Numbered from the stretch's first letter, positions 52,184-61,616 are shown. The stretch: 64,000 nt of DNA from Bacteroidota bacterium (GCA_016124585.1 WGNL01000030.1:62001-126000), one strand, 5' to 3'. The notes: a model not told the origin generated them from the letters alone. Numbers and translations are program-made.

Positions 52184-53095
52184 TTAATTACTGCCGCCAG
52201 CGGTTGTATTATCAGGCTCCATCATTTCGAAGAATTGATCTAATTTGGGTAGAATGATAATATCTGTACGACGGTTTTGACTACGGCCTTCGGCAGTTGC
52301 ATTGTCGCTTTTTGAATCATAGTAGGAACGGCCACCCGCTGTCAAACGACCTGGGTTGACGTCATATTTAGTTTGCAGTGCTCGCACGACAGAAATCGCA
52401 CGCTTGGCACTCAAGTCCCAATTGTCCTCCATACAGTCGATATTGCCGATGGGTACATTATCAGTATGGCCTTCTACGAGTACATCGTAATCTTGGTGGT
52501 CATTGATAATCTTGGCAATTTTTGCCAACACCGTGTCAGCGCCATTGTTCAATCTTGAACTACCAGAACGGTACAACATCTTGTCAGACAGTGAAATATA
52601 AACGACACCTTTCTTAACTTGAATTGAAACATCATTGTCATTTACATTGACAAGCGATCGCTTCAACTTCATCATCAGCATGTTGTTAAGGCTGTCTTTC
52701 CGCTTCATACTTTCCGTCATATCAGCGATATAAACGTTTTGTTCATTGATTTTTTTCAAAGATTCCCTAATGCTTTCTGCTCCTTTTTCATCTACGATAG
52801 AAAAATCGGACAGGCGGATAAGCAGGTTGTTGTTCGTTTTCTGAAATTCATCCAATTTCTGTTGCAAGCTCACATATTGTTGCTTTTGTTCTTGTAAAAC
52901 ATCACCACGTACCACCAATTCACCTTCCAGTGAATCCACATGGTTTTCACAGTTGGTAAAATCTTCCTGCAAAGCGGTGTATTGTGTTTGCAAGATGTTT
53001 TTACTGCTCTGAAGGTCTTCGTATTTCCGCTTGCTGACCACACAAGAGGAAAGTAGGATGGTTGCTGAAAGCAGCGACAAGACTAGCTTTTTCAT
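52184..53095 (-). CDS. OmpA-family peptidoglycan-binding lipoprotein
   Basis: 303 residues. Lipobox LSSC (Cys18), a long coiled coil (about 25-135), and a C-terminal OmpA domain (about 165-285) with VEGHTDNVPI, NWDLSAKRAISVVRAL and GRSQNRRTDI, the residues that bind diaminopimelate in peptidoglycan. The terminal Asn/Thr/Gly-rich tail is not conserved. Likely ties the outer membrane to the cell wall, similar to MotB/Pal-type proteins. A terminator follows the gene. Confidence 0.9.
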   Translation of the reverse strand: MKKLVLSLLSATILLSSCVVSKRKYEDLQSSKNILQTQYTALQEDFTNCENHVDSLEGELVVRGDVLQEQKQQYVSLQQKLDEFQKTNNNLLIRLSDFSIVDEKGAESIRESLKKINEQNVYIADMTESMKRKDSLNNMLMMKLKRSLVNVNDNDVSIQVKKGVVYISLSDKMLYRSGSSRLNNGADTVLAKIAKIINDHQDYDVLVEGHTDNVPIGNIDCMEDNWDLSAKRAISVVRALQTKYDVNPGRLTAGGRSYYDSKSDNATAEGRSQNRRTDIIILPKLDQFFEMMEPDNTTAGGSN

Positions 53096-53412
53096 AGGTA
53101 AAATTTTAAGTTTATAGTGATTTAAAGGAGTTTATGGCTCCCTAGTTTCAATGATGAAAGGGCAGTAGATTAAATCGATTTTGTCCTACTTATTTTTAGG
53201 TGTTGATTATGGAACGGGTTGATATTCGCAGATGTTCACTCGGGTTCGGTAGTTTTTAAAACTGGTTTTTTCTTATTTAAGATGGTGGCTCAAATTTATT
53301 TGGATGACAACGGCTAGATAATGGCTGTATATCTTTCAATTATACGGTCATTTTATATAATTCATTTACCTTCGTCGCCAATTTCATATTAATCCAAAAT
53401 AATGTAAAATCA
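53096..53412. other. Divergent intergenic region, 317 bp
   Basis: Between the OmpA-type gene and galE. Only a promoter-like TACCTTCG at 53367-53374 stands out; no gene or repeat is seen. Confidence 0.45.
53367..53374 (+). promoter_or_regulatory. Possible galE -7 element (TACCTTCG)
   Basis: A one-base variant of TAnnTTTG, 38 bases before the galE ATG. No good -33 element, so confidence is low. Confidence 0.3.
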
Positions 53413-54432
53413 ATGCAAAAAGTCCTTGTAACTGGTGGAACGGGCTATATCGGAAGCCATACTATTGTTGATTTAATTAACAATGGATTTGAAGTCATTT
53501 CCATTGATAATTTTTCCAACTCTGATGAAAAAACGTTGGATGGCATCCAAAAAATCACAGGGAGACAAGTTCGGAATTATCAAGTGGACCTCTGTGACAT
53601 TGACAGAACCCGGGCCGTTTTTGTAGAGAATCCAAATATCGTTGGCATCATCCATTTTGCTGCACTCAAGAGCGTGGAGGAGTCGGTTTTTCAGCCGCTC
53701 CGTTATTTTCATAACAACAATGAAAGTCTAATAAATATCCTGACCTGTGCTAACGAGTTTGGAGTACCTAATTTCATTTTTTCATCTAGTTGCTCGGTAT
53801 ACGGCAATGCAAAGGAACTGCCAGTGACGGAAGCTACACCCTTTCAAGAAGCCGAATCACCCTATGCTCGCACGAAACAAATGGGTGAGAAAATCATTGA
53901 GGATTTTACTAAGGTGACCAAAGAAGTGCGAGCTATCTGCTTGCGATATTTTAACCCTGCTGGCGCACACCAATCGGCACTCATTGGGGAATCCCCCCGC
54001 ACGAAAGCCAGCAATTTGGTGCCAGTTATTACGGAAACTGCTATTGGTAAGCGGACCAGTATGACTGTATTTGGTAGTGATTACGATACCCGTGACGGCT
54101 CCTGCGTACGGGATTATATTCACGTGATGGACCTAGCTGCTGCTCATACTGCTTGCCTTCGCTATCTCATGGCAGAAAAAAACACCGCTCCCAATGAAAT
54201 TTTCAATGTGGGAATTGGGGATGGTGTTACCGTTCTGGAAGCAATCAATGCTTTTGAAAAAGTGACAGGACAAAAACTGAATTATACGATTGGTCCAAGG
54301 CGGGCGGGAGATGTGGTAAGCATCTATGCCAACCGTGACAAAGCAGAGCGACTATTGGGTTGGATACCAATGAGAGACATTGAAGAAATTATGCGTTCAG
54401 CTTGGGCTTGGCAGTGCAAAGTGGGCAGTTAA
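53413..54432 (+). CDS. galE: UDP-glucose 4-epimerase
   Basis: 339 residues, extended short-chain dehydrogenase. NAD-binding GGTGYIGSH (8-16), catalytic Ser-Ser-Ser-Cys-Ser-Val-Tyr-Gly segment and YxxxK in SPYARTKQMGEK, and the GalE hallmarks RYFNPAGAH and DYDTRDGSCVRDYIHVMDLA. Converts UDP-glucose and UDP-galactose for surface polysaccharide synthesis. Full length. It ends three bases before the end of the convergent DUF4870 gene, with no terminator between them. Confidence 0.95.
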   Translation: MQKVLVTGGTGYIGSHTIVDLINNGFEVISIDNFSNSDEKTLDGIQKITGRQVRNYQVDLCDIDRTRAVFVENPNIVGIIHFAALKSVEESVFQPLRYFHNNNESLINILTCANEFGVPNFIFSSSCSVYGNAKELPVTEATPFQEAESPYARTKQMGEKIIEDFTKVTKEVRAICLRYFNPAGAHQSALIGESPRTKASNLVPVITETAIGKRTSMTVFGSDYDTRDGSCVRDYIHVMDLAAAHTACLRYLMAEKNTAPNEIFNVGIGDGVTVLEAINAFEKVTGQKLNYTIGPRRAGDVVSIYANRDKAERLLGWIPMRDIEEIMRSAWAWQCKVGS

Positions 54433-54435
54433 TGG

Positions 54436-54792
54436 CTATTTTACCAACCTGATTGTCAGTGGGTACTTGAAAAACTTGCCTTCATTAGCCTTGACAGTTG
54501 CGATTATTGCACATACGAATGCCATGATTCCTACTGCTATCATGGTGAAAAAGCCGATTATTATAAACATCAAAATGAAGGAAGCGAAAGCGTAAATCGC
54601 CACTGATATCTGGAAGTTGAGCGATTCCATGGCATGTTTCCTTACGTATGGCGACTCATCTTTTTTTACGATGTAAATGACAAGCGGTGCTATGAACCCA
54701 GCAACAATGGTCAAAATATGCGACAGAATTGCCATCGTTTTTTCATCAGGTGTCGGTAAGTACTCTTCTTCAAAATAGTCCAGTGTTTCCAT
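54436..54792 (-). CDS. DUF4870 small membrane protein
   Basis: 118 residues. The pattern DEKTMAILSHILTI, APLVIYIVKKDESPYVRKHAMESLNFQ and two later membrane segments (about 60-80 and 82-105) is the DUF4870 (Tic20-like) family. Three to four membrane helices. Function not established. Confidence 0.85.
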   Translation of the reverse strand: METLDYFEEEYLPTPDEKTMAILSHILTIVAGFIAPLVIYIVKKDESPYVRKHAMESLNFQISVAIYAFASFILMFIIIGFFTMIAVGIMAFVCAIIATVKANEGKFFKYPLTIRLVK

Positions 54793-54980
54793 AAATCAAC
54801 ATGTTAAATTGGTGAAAATTACTGCAACCAAATTGTGGTGAGCAGGTAATTTGTAAGGCGAAAAAACTGTTTTAATGTCACAAATCAAAGGTTTGGCGTA
54901 TTAATCCAAATATTTTGCTCAAACCACTCGACTTGACAGTTGTTTGACAAGGATAAATAGGAAGTCCAAGGCTGGTGTCT

Positions 54981-54988
54981 TACATTTG
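54981..54988 (+). promoter_or_regulatory. Predicted ccmE -7 element (TACATTTG)
   Basis: TACATTTG fits TAnnTTTG and lies 16 bases before the ccmE ATG. The -33 region is not obvious. Confidence 0.4.
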
Positions 54989-55004
54989 CGAAAATTTAAA
55001 AGCC

Positions 55005-55403
55005 ATGAAAAAAATTTATATAGTTGCCTTGATAATGATGGTCGCAGCGGCCTTCATGCTCATCAAATCTCCGCCTGAGGTAACCACCTATTCTGATTTT
55101 TCCGTCGCAAAATCTACACAAAAAGAAGTGAAAATCGCTGGGCAACTTGCCAAGGACAAGGAAATGTACTACGAGCCCAACAAAGACCCTAATTTTTTCA
55201 CTTTTTACATCCGTGACAATAAGGGCGAAGAGGCCAAAGTGGTGCTTTTGGCTGCCAAGCCTAAAGATTTTGAAATGTCCGAACAAATCGTCGTAACTGG
55301 CAAAATGAACGGCGAGAACTTTGTGGCTTCGGATGTCCTGTTGAAATGCCCATCGAAGTACAAAGACGAAGAAGTTTATATCAAATCTGAAAAAGGCTCG
55401 TGA
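55005..55403 (+). CDS. ccmE: Cytochrome c maturation protein CcmE, CxxxY type
   Basis: 132 residues, periplasmic heme chaperone anchored by an N-terminal membrane segment (4-20). The OB-fold strands VKIAGQLAKDKEMYYEP, FTFYIRDN and VVTGKMNGENFVASDVL match CcmE. In place of the classical heme-binding HxxxY the sequence has CPSKY (Cys115, Tyr119), the CxxxY variant described in Desulfovibrio-type systems. The start at 55005 gives the membrane anchor. ccmF follows, which would take heme from it. Confidence 0.88.
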   Translation: MKKIYIVALIMMVAAAFMLIKSPPEVTTYSDFSVAKSTQKEVKIAGQLAKDKEMYYEPNKDPNFFTFYIRDNKGEEAKVVLLAAKPKDFEMSEQIVVTGKMNGENFVASDVLLKCPSKYKDEEVYIKSEKGS

Positions 55404-55408
55404 AATGT

Positions 55409-55468
55409 GGTTTAGAAGGTTTAGCGGAGTTTAGAAGGTTTTCTGAGGCCCATCTATTCTTCTAAACC
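55409..55468 (+). promoter_or_regulatory. Alternative hairpins between ccmE and ccmF
   Basis: Two direct copies of GTTTAGAAG (55410-55418, where it is part of a 10-base arm 55409-55418; and 55429-55437) can each pair with the single CTTCTAAAC at 55459-55467. Only one can pair at a time. The 90-base gap between the two genes has no other feature. A regulatory role is possible but unproven. Confidence 0.35.
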
Positions 55469-55493
55469 TCCTGAACTCCACTTAACCTCCACA

Positions 55494-58346
55494 ATGGAAG
55501 AACTCAAATACATCGGCGAAGCTTTAATTTACAAGCAGCTTGGCCATTTTTTTCTCGTTTTTGGTTTCGTGACAAGCCTACTGGGTGCAGTGGGCTATTT
55601 TTTTGCTACGCAACGCCGACACCTGTCCGAGTACCAAGGCTGGCGTAAAATTGGCCGTTGGGGTTTCATACTTCATGGCATCAGTGTATTTGCCATCATG
55701 GCCACCATCACAGCGGCAATGGTCAACCACAGGTTTGAATACCAATATGTTTGGCAACACGTCAGCGAAGACCTTCCTTTTCAATACATTTTTTCTGCAT
55801 TTTGGGAAGGGCAGGAGGGCAGCTTCCTGCTTTGGATGTTTTGGCACGCTGTACTTGGTGGCATTCTTTTGTTTCGGGCAAAAAAATGGGAAGCCCCAGT
55901 ACTTTCAATTATCTCGCTGGTTCAGGCCTTCATTTTCACGATGATTGTCGGCATCTATTTTACCGATGAAATCAAGATGGGCAGCAATCCGCTCCTCTTG
56001 TTGCGTGATACTATGGACATCCCGCTTTTTGCCAACGCCGACTATGTGAAACTCATCCAGGGCAACGGCCTTAACCCGTTGCTCCAAAATTATTGGATGA
56101 CTATCCATCCGCCAACCTTATTCCTTGGCTTTGCCTCCACAGTTGTACCGTTCGCTTTCGCATTTGCTGGCCTTTGGACTAAGGAATACAAAGCATGGAT
56201 GAAACCCGCATTGCCATGGGCTTTGTTTAGCGGAGCCATCCTTGGTACTGGCATTTTGATGGGTGGTGCTTGGGCCTACGAAGCGTTGAGCTTTGGCGGC
56301 TATTGGGCATGGGATCCAGTGGAAAATATGTCCCTCGTTCCTTGGATTTTATTGGTGGCAGGCATCCACACGCACCTTGTGGCTCGCAGCACAGGGTATT
56401 CCATCAAAAGTACTCTGCTTTTTTACACAGGTACTTTTGTAATGATACTCTACTCGACTTTCCTTACCCGTAGCGGTATCTTAGGAGACACTTCCGTCCA
56501 TGCATTCACTGAACTAGGATTGGAGACTCAGTTGACTTCATTCATGATTTTCTTTACAGCCGCCGCTATTTTTCTGCTCATTTTACGAAGGAAAGACATG
56601 CCTTCCTCGAAGGAGGAAGAAGCATTGCCATCCAAAGAATTCTGGATGTTCATCGGTTCGTTGGTACTGCTGTTTTCGTCGGTCATTATCACAGCATCCA
56701 CTTCACTGCCAGTAGTCAATAAAATCACAAAAATTTTTGACCCCGAATTCAAGGGTTATACCATCAGCGACCCCATTTCGCACTACAATAAATATATGCT
56801 CTGGATAGGGGTATTTATTGGTTTGCTGAGTGGCGCTGCGCAATTCCTCCGCTATAAGGAATTCAATTTTGCTTCGCAAAAAACCAAGTTTGCGAAGCAC
56901 ATCGGCATAGCTTCAGTAGGGGCTGTAGCCCTAACTGTGCTGTCAAGTTTTTGGATAAAACTGGGTGAGTGGCAATTTTGGCTCCTGATGTTTACGGGGC
57001 TTTTCACGGTAGTGGCCAACACAGATTATATTTTCAGCTTCGCAAAACGCAACCTGAAGTTGGCGGGTTCAGCCTTTTCTCACATTGGCTTTGGTATAAT
57101 GGTGGCGGGCATTATTGCCTCTGGCCTGAACAAGCAGCACATCTCCAGTAACCCAGTGGCGCAAGCAGGATTGCTCGACGCCGAGATGCTGCAAAAAAAT
57201 GTACTGTTGTTCAAAAATATGCCGATGTACATGAGCGGCTATCAGGTCACTTACAAAAAGGATACACTGGAAGGCAACCTTCGTATTTTCACGGTGAACT
57301 ACGAAAAACTGGACTCTACCGGCAAAGTTGTCGAGGATTTCAATGTGTACCCGCAGGCGATTTACGACAACAAGGTGACCGAGGTAAAAGCATACAACCC
57401 GTCCACTAAGCGTTATTTTGGAAAAGATATTTTCACGCACCTGATGATGCCGCCTTCAGAAACGAGCGACAAGGCAGCGCAGGAGCAGGAGAGTAATCTC
57501 GTTTATCGGCCTTACGAAATAGGTGGTGAACCCATCTCCATCATTGACTCCATCGAAACTCAGTCTGGCAAAATGGTTGGTTCGGAGACCAAAGTTTCCG
57601 TTGTTGGTGTAAATTATCATCCTACGCACCCAGATTACGAGCCTGCTGAGGGTGATTTTGCAGTGGGTGTAAAACTGGGATTTGAGAAAAAAGACACAAC
57701 TTTCTTTGCTGAACCGATGGTTTACCTGCGAGGCAAAATGTGGGGCTCGCTGCCCGTGCAACTCAATGACCTTTCGATGAAAGTGAGGTTGCCTGAAGCA
57801 ACACTGGTGCGGTTTCTGGAGGCTGACAAGGATTTGAATTATAAGAAATTCATTTTCAAAAATGGCCAATCGATTACCTTGAATGGAAAAAAAATCACAT
57901 TTGCAGGCGTGAACAAAGCTCCGGACGTCCCCACCCAAAAAGGCGATGTGGCAGTCTCAGCTGTGATGAAAATAACTGATCCAAATTATGGTGAAGAACG
58001 CACGGCGGAACCAGTATTCATTATCCGCAATGGTGAGATCATCACGGAGAAAAGTGAGTTGCCATCAATGGGCCTACATTTTTATTTGACCAAAATAGAC
58101 CCAACTTCTGAATCCTTCGAACTGCAAATAGCCGAAGGTAAAGCCAGTGACAAACCAATTCCTGTTGAGATTGCTCAGAAGTCTTTCCGCACAGATTATA
58201 TCGTTTTAGAATCCATCGTGTTCCCAGGCATCAACTTATTTTGGATTGGTTCTGTCCTAATGATGGGAGGCTTGGCGCTGGCCATGTTCCGAAGGAGAGC
58301 AGAGAAAAATGCTAGTTCGGCAGAGCAGCAGCCAATAGGAGCCTGA
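55494..58346 (+). CDS. ccmF: Cytochrome c heme lyase CcmF/CcsA-type
   Basis: 950 residues with about 15 membrane segments. The heme-handling WWD-like motif is GGYWAWDPVENMSLVPWI (about 268-285), preceded by MIHPP-type WMTIHPPTLFLGF (His for heme b). CcmF attaches heme to apocytochrome c at CxxCH. The family is normally about 650 residues; here an extra soluble periplasmic region of about 300 residues (about 560-900) precedes the last membrane segment, as is common in Bacteroidota CcmF. Convergent neither side; its stop is 14 bases before the DUF2520 gene. Confidence 0.93.
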   Translation: MEELKYIGEALIYKQLGHFFLVFGFVTSLLGAVGYFFATQRRHLSEYQGWRKIGRWGFILHGISVFAIMATITAAMVNHRFEYQYVWQHVSEDLPFQYIFSAFWEGQEGSFLLWMFWHAVLGGILLFRAKKWEAPVLSIISLVQAFIFTMIVGIYFTDEIKMGSNPLLLLRDTMDIPLFANADYVKLIQGNGLNPLLQNYWMTIHPPTLFLGFASTVVPFAFAFAGLWTKEYKAWMKPALPWALFSGAILGTGILMGGAWAYEALSFGGYWAWDPVENMSLVPWILLVAGIHTHLVARSTGYSIKSTLLFYTGTFVMILYSTFLTRSGILGDTSVHAFTELGLETQLTSFMIFFTAAAIFLLILRRKDMPSSKEEEALPSKEFWMFIGSLVLLFSSVIITASTSLPVVNKITKIFDPEFKGYTISDPISHYNKYMLWIGVFIGLLSGAAQFLRYKEFNFASQKTKFAKHIGIASVGAVALTVLSSFWIKLGEWQFWLLMFTGLFTVVANTDYIFSFAKRNLKLAGSAFSHIGFGIMVAGIIASGLNKQHISSNPVAQAGLLDAEMLQKNVLLFKNMPMYMSGYQVTYKKDTLEGNLRIFTVNYEKLDSTGKVVEDFNVYPQAIYDNKVTEVKAYNPSTKRYFGKDIFTHLMMPPSETSDKAAQEQESNLVYRPYEIGGEPISIIDSIETQSGKMVGSETKVSVVGVNYHPTHPDYEPAEGDFAVGVKLGFEKKDTTFFAEPMVYLRGKMWGSLPVQLNDLSMKVRLPEATLVRFLEADKDLNYKKFIFKNGQSITLNGKKITFAGVNKAPDVPTQKGDVAVSAVMKITDPNYGEERTAEPVFIIRNGEIITEKSELPSMGLHFYLTKIDPTSESFELQIAEGKASDKPIPVEIAQKSFRTDYIVLESIVFPGINLFWIGSVLMMGGLALAMFRRRAEKNASSAEQQPIGA

Positions 58347-58360
58347 AACCAAGATGCATC

Positions 58361-59137
58361 ATGAGGATTGTACTAATCGGGGCTGGAAATGTAGCAACCC
58401 ACTTCGGAAGAAAGCTGATGGAAGTTGGGGAGCAAGTTATTCAGGTTTTCAGTAGAAACCGTTTGAAAGCGCTGCAATTGGCAAAGGAATTGGAGGCGGC
58501 GGCTACCAACGATTTTGCGGAAATTAATACTGATGCTGATTTGTACATACTTGCAGTGCATGACGATGCAATTGGAGAAATAGCAGCACAACTTGCTGAA
58601 AATGGAATTACCGACAAATTAATCGTACATACTTCTGGAGCTACACCAATGCGTGTTTTTGAGGCAGCAAGCACTTTAAAACGGGTTGGCGTTTTCTACC
58701 CTTTGCAGACATTTTCCAAAATCAGAAAACCGGATTTTCAAAAAATCCCTATCTGCATAGAGGCAAGGCAGGAAGATGATTTGACTATATTGCTCAACCT
58801 TGCCCATAATCTCAGCAACAAAGTTTACCATATAAATGATGAGCAGCGAGCATCACTGCACTTGGCAGCGGTCTTCGTCAATAATTTCACCAACCACCTA
58901 TTTGCCATTGGTGAAAAAATCCAAACCGACAGCGGACTGCATTTTGAAATGCTCCTGCCACTTATCCACGAAACGGTGGCAAAACTGACGGAAGGCCCTC
59001 CTGCTGTCATGCAAACGGGGCCAGCCATTCGGCATGATGAAGCAACGATTCTTCGGCATTTGCACTTATTGAGTGGACAGCCAACACTTCAAGAGATTTA
59101 TCAGATCATGACCAAAAGCATTCAACAGACATTATGA
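58361..59137 (+). CDS. DUF2520 Rossmann-fold protein
   Basis: 258 residues. N-terminal NAD(P)-binding GAGNVA (7-12) and a C-terminal helical DUF2520 domain (HLAAVFVNNFTNHLFAI, KLTEGPPAVMQTGPAIRHD, TLQEIY). The family resembles pyrroline-5-carboxylate/6-phosphogluconate-type dehydrogenases; no reaction is established for it. It follows ccmF by 14 bases and overlaps the next gene by four (ATGA), so the three genes are likely one operon. Confidence 0.88.
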   Translation: MRIVLIGAGNVATHFGRKLMEVGEQVIQVFSRNRLKALQLAKELEAAATNDFAEINTDADLYILAVHDDAIGEIAAQLAENGITDKLIVHTSGATPMRVFEAASTLKRVGVFYPLQTFSKIRKPDFQKIPICIEARQEDDLTILLNLAHNLSNKVYHINDEQRASLHLAAVFVNNFTNHLFAIGEKIQTDSGLHFEMLLPLIHETVAKLTEGPPAVMQTGPAIRHDEATILRHLHLLSGQPTLQEIYQIMTKSIQQTL

Positions 59138-59415
59138 GAATCATTGGAAATATTGACCATCCCAGCTTAAAAATCACTGTTTTTAAAATGGACAACAAAC
59201 TTTCGGTAAAATTTGAAACTGGGCTTTACGAGCAGACTTTCAAATTTCGGGAAAGCAACGAATTGAATGATTTTGCATCAATGCAACAGCTCGTAGATGA
59301 GCAATTTTTAAGAGCAGTAACAAAAAATTTTGCAAAGATGCACCAAGAGAAGAATGAGGCGCTAGGCAGGTTTTTACCGAAGGAAGTGGATACGGAATTT
59401 GAGGAGATTATTTGA
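59134..59415 (+). CDS. Small conserved protein of unknown function
   Basis: 93 residues; start overlaps the DUF2520 stop (ATGA). Strand-rich first half (SLKITVFKMDNKLSVKFETGLYEQTFKF) and helical second half. The order DUF2520 then this small gene is common in Bacteroidota, so a linked role is plausible, but unknown. A bidirectional terminator follows. Confidence 0.7.
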   Translation: MRIIGNIDHPSLKITVFKMDNKLSVKFETGLYEQTFKFRESNELNDFASMQQLVDEQFLRAVTKNFAKMHQEKNEALGRFLPKEVDTEFEEII

Positions 59416-59422
59416 AAGAATG

Positions 59423-59467
59423 TTTAAGGGTTTGAGTCAGACAAGTTAGCTAACTCAAACCCTTAAA
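59423..59467. terminator. Bidirectional intrinsic terminator
   Basis: Perfect 15-bp stem TTTAAGGGTTTGAGT (59423-59437) / ACTCAAACCCTTAAA (59453-59467), 15-base loop, between two convergent stops. Confidence 0.8.
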
Positions 59468-59472
59468 TATGC

Positions 59473-60027
59473 TTAATTACTGTTCTTGTACTGTTCCCAG
59501 CTAGTAGTCATGTAAGTATCTTCTGAAACGAATTTCAATTCCTTCGTAAGCATTGGGGCATCCTTATAGCCCGGAGAAATCAAAATCCGTTCGTAGGTTG
59601 GCGTCAGGTAAACATAGCTTGGGTAACCGAGGCGGCCGTCCAAGAGTTCATAAGCCAATTTGTGAAAGCCACCACGTCCGCCAGCAGTGTATGAGAAAGT
59701 TGTTCCTTGGAAAACTACGTCTTCTTTTTGCTCAGCGTTGAACTTAACAGGGTAAAAATTTGCGTTGATGTATGAAACAACACCTGGGTCTTTGAAAGTG
59801 GAGGCGTCCATTTTTTTGCACCAGCCACACCAGTCGGTGTAAAAATCGATCAGGATTTTCTTAGGCGCCTTTTCATTGGCTTTGATAGCTTCGTCCCAAG
59901 TCATCCAAGCGACTTCGCCAGCAGCTGTATGTTTGGCAGCATTATCAGCCACATCATTCTTGGGCATAAAAGCATAAATGAAGCCCACAGCGACAACAGC
60001 AAGGGCAACTAGCAAAACTTTTTTCAT
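59473..60027 (-). CDS. Periplasmic thioredoxin-family protein
   Basis: 184 residues. One N-terminal hydrophobic segment (about 3-20, signal or anchor), then a thioredoxin fold of the thioredoxin_7/DUF255-like type with redox pair Cys67-Gly-Trp-Cys70 (DFYTDWCGWCKKMD) and the cis-proline in GYPSYVYL. Likely a periplasmic thiol-disulfide oxidoreductase. Since CcmF-type maturation needs reduced CxxCH, a link to the nearby ccm genes is possible (inference). Confidence 0.88.
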   Translation of the reverse strand: MKKVLLVALAVVAVGFIYAFMPKNDVADNAAKHTAAGEVAWMTWDEAIKANEKAPKKILIDFYTDWCGWCKKMDASTFKDPGVVSYINANFYPVKFNAEQKEDVVFQGTTFSYTAGGRGGFHKLAYELLDGRLGYPSYVYLTPTYERILISPGYKDAPMLTKELKFVSEDTYMTTSWEQYKNSN

Positions 60028-60181
60028 TGTTGATAATTTAATGTGTTCAAGGTAAAAAGGTGCCGTCAGTGAAATTTTAGGAACGGCAGTTATTGCTAAC
60101 TTGCAACGAAAGTACCAATTTCTTCAAATCACCCCAAAACAGGATGTTTGTTTAATCAAACTTTAACTTTATTTCAAAATC

Positions 60182-60739
60182 ATGCGAAAAATCGTGGTGG
60201 CAGTGGCTGGTTCGAGTGGTTCCATCTATGCCAAACTTCTTTTTGAACGGCTTTTACAAATCAAATCGCAATGGAAATCCGTGGGGGTAGTCATGAGCAA
60301 AAACGCCCAACTTAACTGGCAACTTGAACTGGGGAACGAAGCCTATCGAGATTACCCTTTCGATGTCTATGAAAAGGATAATTTTGCCGCTCCATTTGCA
60401 TCAGGGTCAGCCAAGTACGATACGATGATTGTCTGCCCCTGCTCCATGGGAACGATGGGCAGGATAGCTGCTGGAGTGTCAGATGACCTGTTGACCAGGG
60501 CTGCAGATGTGATTTTGAAAGAACGCCGCCGGCTGATTTTAGTGCCCAGGGAAACGCCATTCAGTTTGATTCACTTGCGCAACATGACTACCATCACGGA
60601 AGCAGGGGGCATCATCTGCCCAGCAATTCCATCATTTTACAGCCAACCAAAAAGCATGGACGAACTGGCTGCAACCGTTGTGGACAGGGTGCTGGATTTG
60701 GCAGGTTTTGAATTGGAAACCTTCCGATGGAATGAATAA
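60182..60739 (+). CDS. ubiX: Flavin prenyltransferase UbiX
   Basis: 185 residues. Makes prenylated FMN, the cofactor of UbiD-type decarboxylases. Signatures: VAVAGSSGSIYAKLL (6-20), CPCSMGTMGRIAAG and VPRETPFSLIHLRNM, all close to UbiX/Pad1. No UbiD gene is in view. It may share a transcript with the RluA-type gene 34 bases downstream. Confidence 0.94.
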   Translation: MRKIVVAVAGSSGSIYAKLLFERLLQIKSQWKSVGVVMSKNAQLNWQLELGNEAYRDYPFDVYEKDNFAAPFASGSAKYDTMIVCPCSMGTMGRIAAGVSDDLLTRAADVILKERRRLILVPRETPFSLIHLRNMTTITEAGGIICPAIPSFYSQPKSMDELAATVVDRVLDLAGFELETFRWNE

Positions 60740-60773
60740 ATGCCAGCAGCTTTAATTATTTTCTACTTTAGAA

Positions 60774-61511
60774 ATGAAACAACAAATCGAAATAATTTAC
60801 GAAGATGATGACTTGGTGGTGGTTAACAAACCCGCCAACCTGCTTACAATACCCGACCGTTTTTCACCGGACAAACCGAACTTGTACCACATGCTTGGGA
60901 ATGAGTTTGGGAAAATATTTACCGTTCACCGCCTCGACCGGGAAACCAGCGGCATACTGCTTTTTACCAAAAACGAAGAGGCGCACAAGGAAATGTCCAA
61001 ACAGTTCATGGGCCGCACAGTGGAGAAGATCTACTTTGCTTTGGTGGATGGCGTCATGCACCAAGCAGAAGGTACCATCGACAAGCCGCTTGGTCCACAC
61101 CCAACTCACCCGGAAAAAATGGCCGTAGTGCACGGTGGAAAACCTTCACGGACTAATTATAAAGTCACAGAGACCTTCAAAAACTATTCTTTCATTGAAT
61201 GCAGCATCGAAACTGGGCGGACGCATCAGATTCGGGTGCACCTTCACGCAATTGGTTATCCGCTGGCCGTTGACCAGTTGTACGGTCGTCAAAGTGCTTT
61301 TTACCTTTCAAAAGTTAAATTGCGCAAGTTTAAACTTAGCAAAGAAGTGGAAGAGGAACTACCCATCATGTCCCGAACCACGCTCCATGCAGGCAAGTTA
61401 GTTTTTGACCACCCGACCACAGGTGAGCGCATGACCATCACTGCGGATTTGCCAAAGGACTTCGCTGCGGTTGTAAAACAACTGAGGAAATGGGGAAAGG
61501 CGAATGATTAA
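60774..61511 (+). CDS. RluA-family 23S rRNA/tRNA pseudouridine synthase
   Basis: 245 residues. Catalytic Asp55 in VHRLDRETSGILLFTKN; other family motifs are NKPANLLTIPD, GRTHQIRVHLHAIGYPLAVDQLYG and the terminal CARLHAHxL-like STTLHAGKLVF segment (RTTLHAGKLVF). No S4 domain precedes it, so it is a compact member like RluA/TruC rather than RluC/D. Which uridine it modifies cannot be told. Confidence 0.93.
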   Translation: MKQQIEIIYEDDDLVVVNKPANLLTIPDRFSPDKPNLYHMLGNEFGKIFTVHRLDRETSGILLFTKNEEAHKEMSKQFMGRTVEKIYFALVDGVMHQAEGTIDKPLGPHPTHPEKMAVVHGGKPSRTNYKVTETFKNYSFIECSIETGRTHQIRVHLHAIGYPLAVDQLYGRQSAFYLSKVKLRKFKLSKEVEEELPIMSRTTLHAGKLVFDHPTTGERMTITADLPKDFAAVVKQLRKWGKAND

Positions 61512-61616
61512 ATTCTTCGCTGATTTGAAGTTGGGAGAGGTGTACAGAATCCATGTGGATGCAGTTGGATATGGGGTTTTAAATGACACAATTGGAAGTT
61601 AAAAAATAGAAAAATT

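Noticed and set aside
61504-61602. Small 32-residue open frame overlapping the pseudouridine synthase stop
   Set aside because: Starts ATGATTAAATTC and reads cleanly, but is too short, has no recognisable similarity and sits before a terminator; nothing beyond openness supports it.
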